Shown here: positions 14,724 through 20,787 of the stretch, in pieces
Numbering within the stretch: the first letter of the stretch is position 1
Layout of the letters: every line of letters starts with the position of its first letter
IMG/VR virus record: IMGVR_UViG_3300025316_001004
Coordinates: 1 to 24,206 of that record
DNA length: 24,206 nt
Source: a virus
Reading direction: 5' to 3' (one strand)
Program-made: the position numbers and the translations under genes
Notes under the pieces: model-generated
What the model was told of the DNA's origin: nothing
Databases searched by the model: none
Seen by the model: the letters and a program-made list of their open reading frames with translations, nothing else

Positions 14724-16023
14724 TGACATCAAGCCCTACCCGGGCAACCCTCGTCAGAACGACGCCGCGGTCGATGCCGTGGCGGCGTCGATCAAGGAGT
14801 TCGGGTTTCGGCAGCCGATCGTCGTCGACACCGAGGGCGTGATCATCTGCGGTCACACCCGCTACAAGGCCGCGCAGAAGCTCGGGCTGGAAACGGTGCC
14901 GGTCCATGTGGCCAAGGATCTCTCGCCGGCGCAGATCAAGGCCTACCGTATCGCCGACAACAAAACGTCCGACCTGGCAACCTGGGACTTCGAGCTGCTG
15001 CCGATCGAGTTGACAGCGCTGCAGGGCATGGATTTTGACATCGGGCTCTTGGGCTTTTCCCAGGACGAGATGGCCAAGATATTCGACCCGGGCGTACAGG
15101 AAGGACTGACCGATCCGGACGAGGTGCCCGAGCCGCCCGACGAGGCGATCACCAAGCCGGGCGACCTGTGGATCCTCGGTGATCATCGTCTGCTCTGCGG
15201 CGACAGCAGCAAGCCCGAGGATGTCGATCGACTGCTGGATGGCGCCTCGATCCATTTGGTGAACACCGATCCGCCGTACAACGTGAAGGTCGAGCCGCGG
15301 AGCAACAACGCCATCGCCGCCGGCAACAGTTCGTTCCAGAACTACCACCACCAGCAACTCGACCTGGCCCGACACCCGGAAAAGGCAAAGCCAACCCATC
15401 GCAAGATGCGGGCGAAGGACCGGCCCCTGGCCAACGACTTCATGACGGATGCCGATTTCGACAAGATGCTCGCAGCCTGGTTTGGCAATATGGCGCGCGT
15501 TCTGGAGCCCGGTCGTGGCTTCTATATTTGGGGTGGATACGCCAACTGTGCCAATTATCCACCTGTCTTGAAGGCCATGAAGCTTTACTTTTCGCAGGCC
15601 ATTATCTGGGTCAAAGAACACCCGGTGCTGACCCGCAAGGACTTCATGGGCAACCACGAGTGGTGCTTCTACGGCTGGAAGGAAGGCGCCGCGCACGTCT
15701 ACCTCGGCCCGAACAATGCTGTGGACGTGTGGAGCATCAAGAAGATCAACCCCAACAAGATGGTTCACCTCACTGAGAAACCGGCCGAGTTGGCCGTGCG
15801 GGCCATGCAATACTCGTCGCGCACCGGCGAGAACGTGCTGGACCTCTTCGGCGGCAGCGGCAGCACGCTGATCGCCGCCGAGCAGACTGGACGCAAGGCG
15901 TTCCTCATGGAACTGGACGCCCCTTATTGCGATGTGATCTGCGAAAGATACGCCCGCTTCTCCGGCAAAAGTCCGGTCCGAGAAAGTGATGGAGTGCTAT
16001 GGTCGCAAATACACAAGACTTGA
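14683..16023 (+). CDS. ParB-domain / class beta DNA methyltransferase fusion
   Basis: The product is 446 aa. A ParB/Srx-like domain (residues 6-105) carries ICGHTRYKAAQKLGL (55-69) and AYRIADNKT (87-95). The methyltransferase follows, with motif IV DPPYN (196-200), motif X-like HLTEKP (362-367) and the AdoMet loop DLFGGSGSTL (387-396). The order IV, recognition region, X, I is that of class beta amino-methyltransferases. Such enzymes methylate adenine N6 or cytosine N4; DPPY favours adenine. Phages use them to mask sites or regulate. No cognate restriction gene is next to it. Two starts are possible: ATG 14683 (AGGA at 14671-14674, 8 nt) and ATG 14698; I chose the first. Confidence 0.92.
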   Translation: MSGRPMKIEQWKLSDIKPYPGNPRQNDAAVDAVAASIKEFGFRQPIVVDTEGVIICGHTRYKAAQKLGLETVPVHVAKDLSPAQIKAYRIADNKTSDLATWDFELLPIELTALQGMDFDIGLLGFSQDEMAKIFDPGVQEGLTDPDEVPEPPDEAITKPGDLWILGDHRLLCGDSSKPEDVDRLLDGASIHLVNTDPPYNVKVEPRSNNAIAAGNSSFQNYHHQQLDLARHPEKAKPTHRKMRAKDRPLANDFMTDADFDKMLAAWFGNMARVLEPGRGFYIWGGYANCANYPPVLKAMKLYFSQAIIWVKEHPVLTRKDFMGNHEWCFYGWKEGAAHVYLGPNNAVDVWSIKKINPNKMVHLTEKPAELAVRAMQYSSRTGENVLDLFGGSGSTLIAAEQTGRKAFLMELDAPYCDVICERYARFSGKSPVRESDGVLWSQIHKT

Positions 16024-16589
16024 AATGCTGTGTGTACTGCGGGCAACAGAAGTGTCTCGTCGAGTTCTATCGGGATCGCCGTGGTGTGTTCTCGGCTCGG
16101 TGCCGGGAATGTCATGGACTGGCGCGACGAGTATGCACCGTCTGTCACAAAACATTCCTTGGCAAGACCGGTGCGAAGGCGTGCTGTGACGAGTGCCATA
16201 GAGCCCTGCGCCCTCAGACCTTTCGCTATTGTGCCCACTGCGGTCAGCTCTTTGGGCCCCTGACTCACCTAACGAGGAAGTTCTGTTGCTACGCCTGCAA
16301 GGTCGCCGCTCAAACGACGGGACGACGACGGATACGCAGGGCAACACAGAAGGCAAGACTCGCTCAAACCACCATTCGGAACCATCTTTCAGCGGGGCTT
16401 CTTCAGCGTCCCACGCGCTGTGAGAAATGCGGCGCGAGCGGAAGAATGATCGAAGCCGCGCACTTCGACTACGATGAGCCCCTTGTCGTGCGGTGGCTGT
16501 GTCGGTCCTGCCACGTGCGATGGGATAAAAGCGATCCGAAGCACGGAACCTACGTGGTTGATGTTACCTTCCTGGAGTCAATGAATTGA
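15999..16589 (+). CDS. Multi-zinc-finger protein (196 aa)
   Basis: Four Cys-rich modules can be seen: CVYCG..CRECH (residues 11-39), CTVCH..CCDECH (46-67), YCAHCG..CCYAC (78-100) and CEKCG..AHFDYD..CRSCH (141-172). A basic linker (GRRRIRRATQKAR) separates the third and fourth. The fourth module resembles HNH-like zinc domains of phage proteins that read 'AHH-DY-PL-V-WLC-CH', but one His is Phe156. Nucleic-acid binding is likely; nuclease activity is uncertain. ATG 15999 has GGAG at 4 nt, and the start overlaps the methyltransferase end by 25 nt. Codon use is less GC-rich than its neighbours. Confidence 0.75.
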   Translation: MVANTQDLKCCVYCGQQKCLVEFYRDRRGVFSARCRECHGLARRVCTVCHKTFLGKTGAKACCDECHRALRPQTFRYCAHCGQLFGPLTHLTRKFCCYACKVAAQTTGRRRIRRATQKARLAQTTIRNHLSAGLLQRPTRCEKCGASGRMIEAAHFDYDEPLVVRWLCRSCHVRWDKSDPKHGTYVVDVTFLESMN

Positions 16590-16945
16590 TCTACTTGGCA
16601 TCCCCTTACTCGCACCCGGACGCTGGCGTGCGCCAGCAACGATTCGAGGCCGCTTGCCGGGCAGCGGCCGAGCTTTTCCGCCGAGGCGCGACGGTCTTTT
16701 CGCCCATTGCTCACAGCCATGCGATCTGTAGTTACGGCCTTCCGCTCGACTGGCGATTCTGGCAGCGGCACGACCAGCGATACCTCGAAGCGTGCGACGA
16801 GGTCGTGGTGCTGATGCTCGACGGTTGGAGGGGCAGCGTGGGCGTGCAAGCGGAGATCGCTATCGCTCGCGAACTGGGCAAGCCGGTGACCTACCTCGCA
16901 GCGAGCGGACAGTCCGAAGAGAATCTCGCGCGGGCGGCGGAATAG
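16586..16945 (+). CDS. DUF1937 family protein (nucleoside deoxyribosyltransferase-like fold)
   Basis: The product is 119 aa. It matches DUF1937 across its length: MIYLASPYSHPD (1-12), GATVFSPIAHSH (34-45), LPLDWRFWQRHD (52-63), CDEVVVLMLDGWRGSVGVQAE (70-90) and LGKPVTYL (97-104). The GSxGVxxE stretch places Glu90 where the related nucleoside 2-deoxyribosyltransferase superfamily has its catalytic Glu. The phage role is unknown; nucleotide hydrolysis or salvage is plausible. It starts at TTG 16586, overlapping the previous stop, with GGAG (16573-16576) at 9 nt. It is the last plus-strand gene before the minus-strand block and converges on it. Confidence 0.85.
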   Translation: MIYLASPYSHPDAGVRQQRFEAACRAAAELFRRGATVFSPIAHSHAICSYGLPLDWRFWQRHDQRYLEACDEVVVLMLDGWRGSVGVQAEIAIARELGKPVTYLAASGQSEENLARAAE

Positions 16946-16971
16946 AGAAGGAGAGGCACGGGTGAATGGTG

Positions 16972-17211
16972 CTACGGATCGATCGGATCGTTTCTGTGTT
17001 CAGACGCTGGCCGCTCGTCGGCTGGCGTGTTCTGCCGAGGTCTTCCCGGGCGACGCGGCGTGGCTGCCAGCCGCTCGACTTCGCTTTCGGCGATGCCATA
17101 GGTGCTCCCGACCTTGATCGTCGCGATCCGGCCCAGCTTGCACAACAGTCGAATTCGGCTGGGGTCCACTTGCAATACGCTGGCGGCCTGCGTGGTCGTA
17201 AGAAATCGCAT
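16972..17211 (-). CDS. Excisionase-like / MerR-type HTH protein (79 aa)
   Basis: Residues 1-50 (FLTTTQAASVLQVDPSRIRL, then KLGRIATIKVGSTYGIAESEVERL) form a winged helix of the HTH_17 excisionase type. A basic and then acidic disordered tail (51-79) follows. Such proteins act as phage excisionases or small repressors. The ribosome site GGGAGGTGA (17223-17215 on the minus strand) partly overlaps the end of the amidotransferase gene, which lies 3 nt upstream. It is therefore the last gene of that operon and a candidate regulator of it. Confidence 0.82.
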   Translation of the reverse strand: MRFLTTTQAASVLQVDPSRIRLLCKLGRIATIKVGSTYGIAESEVERLAATPRRPGRPRQNTPADERPASEHRNDPIDP

Positions 17212-17214
17212 CGC

Positions 17215-17889
17215 TCACCTCCCGATCGAATAGGCTTCGTGCTGAAGATCGCTGCCCGTGTAGGTCAAGACGCCGGCGTAGCGCTCGTGGATGGTCACCG
17301 CCGCACCCGGCAGTTCGCGCGGCAGACTGCCGAAGTAGAACCCGCTGGTTGTCTCGCCGAAACAGAGCGGGTTGCCGCTTCGCACCACGAGCAACCGTGT
17401 GGGATTCCGCCACAACCCGAGCATCGCCAGATTGCCGACGGCCACCTCGGCGGCCCGGGCGGCACGCAGCCCCAGGGCGCCGGGGAAGCGGGCCATCAAG
17501 AGTCCCAGCACCTCGCTGTCGCACTCCGTGGTCATCGAGAGGCCGTAGCGACGGACAAGGCGGTCGTGGTTCTGCACGACGCCGTTGTGGACGAACCAGC
17601 CTCGGCCAGCCGGATGCGGATGGTTGTTACGATTTTCCTCGGGCGCGCCGTGCGTCGCCCAACGGCAATGGCCGATTACGGCCGTTGCGCCGCGGCATCG
17701 GTCGAGGTCGCCCAGGTTGGCCGTGGCTGGCCCGGGGCGTTTGAAGGTACGCAGGATGCCCTTGGTATCGAGCCACGCCAGTCCGAACGCGTGGTGGCCG
17801 CGGGTTTGCGTTTCCGCGGCGATCCGCCGCAGGCGGGCCAGGTCGGGGCCGCTCCCGTCTTTGGTAATGAACCCGAAGATTCCGCACAT
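17215..17889 (-). CDS. Class II (Ntn) glutamine amidotransferase domain protein
   Basis: The product is 224 aa and consists of the glutaminase domain alone. Cys2 (MCGIFGF) is the N-terminal nucleophile after Met removal. The other family landmarks are all present: RGHHAFGLAW (30-39), GHCRWATHG (73-81), NHPHP (89-93), VHNGVVQN (100-107) and ECDSEVL (122-128). It should release ammonia from glutamine, but it has no synthase domain of the GlmS, PurF or AsnB kind, so it needs a partner. The gene directly upstream encodes an amidoligase. The ATG at 17889 has AAGGAAG at 8 nt. The leader just before it (AACACCAAAACCAAAGGAA) resembles the one before 20337. Confidence 0.92.
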   Translation of the reverse strand: MCGIFGFITKDGSGPDLARLRRIAAETQTRGHHAFGLAWLDTKGILRTFKRPGPATANLGDLDRCRGATAVIGHCRWATHGAPEENRNNHPHPAGRGWFVHNGVVQNHDRLVRRYGLSMTTECDSEVLGLLMARFPGALGLRAARAAEVAVGNLAMLGLWRNPTRLLVVRSGNPLCFGETTSGFYFGSLPRELPGAAVTIHERYAGVLTYTGSDLQHEAYSIGR

Positions 17890-17997
17890 CGTTTCATCTT
17901 CCTTTGGTTTTGGTGTTGGGTTGCCTCATCAGGCGGCGGGAACCCATCCCGCCGCTACGCCGGCGACCGCCATCCGTGCGGTCGGTGCGTTTCGGCT

Positions 17998-18849
17998 TCA
18001 GGCCTGCTCGTCGTACTTCTTGGCCAGGCGGCGGAACTCGGCCTTGATCTCTTCCTGCGGGATCGCGTCCGAAACCCATCCGAACTGTTTGCCGTTGTGA
18101 ATCCGGGCGTAGCCCGCGCCCCAGGCCAGGTATCCGATCAGGCGTTCGGCTTCGCTCTGGCCTTCGCCGGCCTTCTTCCAACCGCCGGTCAAGGGCTTCG
18201 GGCTCCAGGCGGGTTGGCGCTTCCCGTTGATCGCCCGCTCGACCAGCCCCAGGCAAACCTGGACCCATCCGACCACCTTCAGGGCGCTGGTGGTTCCCGA
18301 GAAGACCCGGAACTCGACCGTGTCTTTGGTTCCGCGGGCCAGGTTGGTGAGGTTCAAGGCGTGGTAGCGAGCGGTCTCGATCTTGTCCTTGGCGTCTTTG
18401 TTGTTCCCGTACTTGCGAACCCCGCCGCAGTACGTTCCGCGCTCGCGGGCCTTGCTGCCCGTGATCGCGTAGAGGCCCTTCTCGACGTAGGCGACGATCG
18501 TGATCAACCGGGCGAGGGCCTCGCTGGGCAGCGTGCGCTTCCAGCCGACGTGAACGTGAACGGCCGTCGAGGCGTTCACTCGGTGGCCTTTGGCCTCGAG
18601 CGTTCGCAAGACCAGGGCGACCTGGGCCAGCCCCTCGGCCCCCTTCAGGATCGGGCTTACGATCTCGCACTTGTGGCCGCCCCGGCTGTTGTCAATCGAG
18701 CCGTCCGCCTCGGCGGTCCAGCCTTGGGGCAGGTACGGCACCTGGATTCCGCGCTTGTAGGGTCCGATCCGCAGGCCGTCGTTCCGCAGGGCGGAATCCG
18801 GGGCGATCGTCTCAATCTCAACTCCGAAGGTCAGGTCGTTTGCGTTCAT
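17998..18849 (-). CDS. Amidoligase family enzyme (PF12224 type)
   Basis: The product is 283 aa. It carries the marks of amidoligases related to glutamate-cysteine ligase and glutamine synthetase: FGVEIET (8-14), EADGSID (47-53), CEIVSPIL (61-68), AVHVHVG (96-102), YHALNL (162-167) and VEFRVFSGT (178-186). The acidic and His residues would bind ATP-Mg and the carboxylate substrate. The family is thought to form an amide bond between an acid and an amine. Members are known to neighbour glutamine amidotransferase genes, as here. The start is ATG 18849 behind GAGGA; the frame is open 17 codons further up inside the leader. The substrate, whether a protein, peptidoglycan or small molecule, cannot be told from sequence. 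Confidence 0.9.
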   Translation of the reverse strand: MNANDLTFGVEIETIAPDSALRNDGLRIGPYKRGIQVPYLPQGWTAEADGSIDNSRGGHKCEIVSPILKGAEGLAQVALVLRTLEAKGHRVNASTAVHVHVGWKRTLPSEALARLITIVAYVEKGLYAITGSKARERGTYCGGVRKYGNNKDAKDKIETARYHALNLTNLARGTKDTVEFRVFSGTTSALKVVGWVQVCLGLVERAINGKRQPAWSPKPLTGGWKKAGEGQSEAERLIGYLAWGAGYARIHNGKQFGWVSDAIPQEEIKAEFRRLAKKYDEQA

Positions 18850-18982
18850 CTTTCGTATCCTCGTTTTGGGTGGTGTAATGTACGTCTGAACATCACACAC
18901 AGTCGCTCAGAAGCGACGTTTTGTAAAGCGATTCTTCAAGGTCGTAAGTCCAAACACGGGCGAAGTTTAGGGCTCGTCTTTT
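18850..18982 (-). promoter_or_regulatory. Promoter/leader copy A, upstream of the amidoligase gene
   Basis: Read on the minus strand it holds AAAAGACGAGCCC (18982-18970), 13 nt, TGTTTGGACTTACGA (18956-18942), 10 nt, TCGCTT (18931-18926). Next come a hairpin GTCGCT/AGCGAC (18902-18917), ATGT-N8-ACAT (18893-18878) and the ribosome site. All except the hairpin recur at the same spacing in copy B (20338-20469). Exact spacing over three blocks points to a promoter, but no good TATAAT box is placed 17 nt after TTGGAC. An alternative sigma factor is therefore possible. Confidence 0.65.
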
Positions 18983-18993
18983 CATGCCAGAAA

Positions 18994-19096
18994 TGCCGAC
19001 TGAAACAGTCGGCAAGGATTCCCGAAAAAACGTCTAGGCCCAGCGTGGCCGAAGAGAACCCCGGGTGGCGGCCCGGGGTGAAAAGAGTCGGGAATC
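18994..19096 (-). terminator. Cluster of strong inverted repeats: terminator or structured RNA
   Basis: A perfect 9-bp stem with a 3-nt loop lies at 18994-19014 (TGCCGACTG/CAGTCGGCA). An 8-bp stem ACCCCGGG/CCCGGGGT lies at 19058-19079. It is enclosed by a 9-bp pair GATTCCCGA/TCGGGAATC (19017-19025/19088-19096). A 4-bp stem GGCC/GGCC is at 19037-19050. The region lies just after the HARE-HTH gene stop and before promoter copy A on the minus strand. A terminator for the first unit is the simple reading. The nested fold is larger than a terminator needs. Confidence 0.55.
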
Positions 19097-19113
19097 AGCC
19101 TTTTTGCCTTAGC

Positions 19114-19737
19114 TTACCGGTGGGCGAACCGGCCGCGTTCGGCCTTCTGGAACCGGGCGGTGGTGCCCTTGGTGGCGATCTCGCGAATGATCGCGCTGTA
19201 GAGCGTGGCGTGGGGCGTCTTGCCGCCGGGCGACTTCCAATAGCCCTTGGTCTCGGCCGCGGCGATCATCTCCTTGGCGTTCATCGGCGCGCCGTGCTCC
19301 TGGAGCACCTTGGCCGCGGCGTCCAGTCCGCTCATCCGCTTTTCCTTCGGCTCCTTGGGTGCCTTCGGCGCGCGGGTGCGATTGGGCTTGTCGGTCGCTT
19401 CGGCCGCCGCCGGATCGGTGGCCGCGGGTTCGGCGCTGACCGGCTCGGCACTGGGCACGTCTTCGACCGTGGGCGCCGACGTTGCCGCCGGTTGGGGCTC
19501 GGCCGCGGCCTGGGCCTTCTTATTGCCCCTGGCCTTCTTGGCGACGGTCGCGGCACCGTTGCCGTTAATGGCGCTCCGCAAGCGCTGGACCGACTGGATG
19601 CGGACCTTCTTGCCGGTCTCCAGATTCGTCGCGTCCCAACCGCCGTGGCGGTTCTCCGCATCGATCCGTACCTGGACGACCCGATTGGTCACCTTCGCGG
19701 TGTACAACTTGCCAATCTCGACTTCGTTCTTCTTCAT
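19114..19737 (-). CDS. HARE-HTH domain protein (207 aa)
   Basis: The N-terminal ~55 residues ([20 protein letters not shown], then [14 protein letters not shown]) form a small beta domain. A long Ala/Pro/Glu/Lys linker (~60-133) follows. The C-terminal domain (134-207: [20 protein letters not shown], then [13 protein letters not shown] and AERGRFAHR) matches the HARE-type winged helix. HARE domains have been proposed to recognise modified DNA or couple to DNA-modifying enzymes. A ParB-methyltransferase is encoded in the same phage. AAGGAGAAG precedes the ATG at 19737. It is the last gene of the unit starting at 20443. The domain call is good; the role is inferred. Confidence 0.82.
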   Translation of the reverse strand: MKKNEVEIGKLYTAKVTNRVVQVRIDAENRHGGWDATNLETGKKVRIQSVQRLRSAINGNGAATVAKKARGNKKAQAAAEPQPAATSAPTVEDVPSAEPVSAEPAATDPAAAEATDKPNRTRAPKAPKEPKEKRMSGLDAAAKVLQEHGAPMNAKEMIAAAETKGYWKSPGGKTPHATLYSAIIREIATKGTTARFQKAERGRFAHR

Positions 19738-19785
19738 CGCACTTCTCCTTGGAAAAAGGGGGAACTGAAAAAAGGGAAACAGGGG

Positions 19786-19968
19786 CTATCGCCGAGAACT
19801 CTCGACGATCGTGATTTGGAATTCCTGGCCGTTGGGAAACGCGACGACCAGACCGCGGTTGTTCGTCATCACGCCCGCGTCGCGGAAGGTGGTGACCTCG
19901 GCCCAGCGCTCCAGGAGCGTGGCCAACTTCGTCTCCAGTCGCTTCTCGGTAATGCGTCGTTTCTGCAT
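19786..19968 (-). CDS. Small hypothetical protein (60 aa)
   Basis: A basic helix (MQKRRITEKRLETKLATLLE) is followed by a short beta-rich part (GLVVAFPNGQEFQITIVES). AGGAG lies 8 nt before the ATG at 19968. It sits between two genes of the same unit with gaps of 21 and 48 nt. I recognise no family; the size and split pattern suggest a small DNA-binding or inhibitor protein. Confidence 0.6.
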   Translation of the reverse strand: MQKRRITEKRLETKLATLLERWAEVTTFRDAGVMTNNRGLVVAFPNGQEFQITIVESSRR

Positions 19969-19989
19969 GGTCGTGCTCCTTGTCGTGCG

Positions 19990-20337
19990 TTAGGCGTGGT
20001 AAACCAGATCCGCCAGGCCGGCGGCCAGGAAATCGACCACCGCCTGCGTCTTGGGCGAAGCGGCGGGGATGTCCATCCCGCGGTCGAAGTTGAATACCGT
20101 CTCTTTGTTGCTGGTCTTGGCGATCCAGAGCTTCGAGATGCGGCTTGTGCCCAGTTCCCAATCCGGGCAATCGGCGTGCTCGGGAAAGACCAGGGCATCG
20201 AAGCGGTATCCGGCGATCGTCCCGCAGACCCAAGTCCCGCCGCCGGAAGCCCGGCGCGTGGTCTTGGTGATCTGGAGGTCGTCGCCCAGTTCGGTCTTGG
20301 CGTTGTTCGTGCGGTTCGTTTTGCGGTTGGTGGTCAT
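19990..20337 (-). CDS. Hypothetical protein (115 aa), first gene of the second minus-strand unit
   Basis: After a basic N-terminus (MTTNRKTNRTNNAK) the protein is a compact mixed fold (GGGTWVCGTIAGYRFDALVF, then CPDWELGTSRISKLWI and NKETVFNFDRGMD) ending in a helix (AVVDFLAAGLADLVYHA). No known motif is seen. I chose the ATG at 20337 with AAAGGAAA upstream. The frame is open to 20493, but that part is the duplicated leader, not coding. The protein is transcribed from promoter copy B. Confidence 0.65.
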   Translation of the reverse strand: MTTNRKTNRTNNAKTELGDDLQITKTTRRASGGGTWVCGTIAGYRFDALVFPEHADCPDWELGTSRISKLWIAKTSNKETVFNFDRGMDIPAASPKTQAVVDFLAAGLADLVYHA

Positions 20338-20469
20338 CTTGGTTTCCTTTGCGTTTGGTGTTGCATGTTCGTTCGGACATACACACATGAGCCATGTTTT
20401 CGCCCAAAGCTCAAGCGAATTGCCGGTTTCGTAAGTCCAAACAGTGTTGTGGCTTCGGGCTCGTCTTTT
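20338..20469 (-). promoter_or_regulatory. Promoter/leader copy B, upstream of the second minus-strand unit
   Basis: On the minus strand it holds AAAAGACGAGCCC (20469-20457), 13 nt, TGTTTGGACTTACGA (20443-20429), 10 nt, TCGCTT (20418-20413), then ATGT-N8-ACAT (20380-20365) and an A-rich ribosome site before ATG 20337. Distances to the start codon match copy A within 1 nt. A weaker stem TGAGC/GCTCA lies where copy A has its hairpin. The segments between the blocks have diverged, so the blocks are under selection or were copied long ago. Confidence 0.65.
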
Positions 20470-20559
20470 TTGGCAGTTCCCCGAGGATTTCATGAGCCGC
20501 GGAATTTCAGGCGAAACATGGGCAGTTTTTCATACGTTTTCGCCGGAGCGTAGCACGCA

Positions 20560-20787
20560 ATGAGCACCAACAACGAACCAGAACGACCAAGCGGCGCCCT
20601 GAATCCCCAAGCCTTGCAATTGGCGGACATGGCCCGCGTTCTCACGGCCTCCGGCCCGCGGCCGGTCACCGTGGAAATGCTCGAGGCGGATATCGATGAC
20701 GGCGCGCCAACCAACCGCGACGGCACCATGAATCTCGTCGAATACGCCCGCTGGCTGATCAGGGAGACCTTGCATGGCGGCGATTGA
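20560..20787 (+). CDS. Small protein (75 aa), small-terminase candidate
   Basis: Residues ~22-68 (ADMARVLTASG, then VTVEMLEADI and MNLVEYARWLIRE) share spacing and pattern with residues 12-60 of the large terminase encoded next. I read this as one domain present twice, stand-alone and fused. Its position just before the large subunit is that of a small terminase (DNA-recognition) gene. GGAG lies about 11 nt before ATG 20560. It overlaps the terminase gene by 14 nt. The protein is much shorter than typical TerS. Confidence 0.6.
   Translation: MSTNNEPERPSGALNPQALQLADMARVLTASGPRPVTVEMLEADIDDGAPTNRDGTMNLVEYARWLIRETLHGGD

Noticed and set aside
14665-15810. 381-codon minus-strand frame opposite the methyltransferase
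   Set aside because: The plus strand shows ParB and methyltransferase motifs; the opposite frame has no recognisable content.
16966-20553. An unbroken 1195-codon frame on the plus strand
   Set aside because: It runs antisense through six well-supported minus-strand genes, including the amidoligase and amidotransferase with intact motifs, and through both promoter leaders. It lacks recognisable domains and is a by-product of high GC and codon bias.
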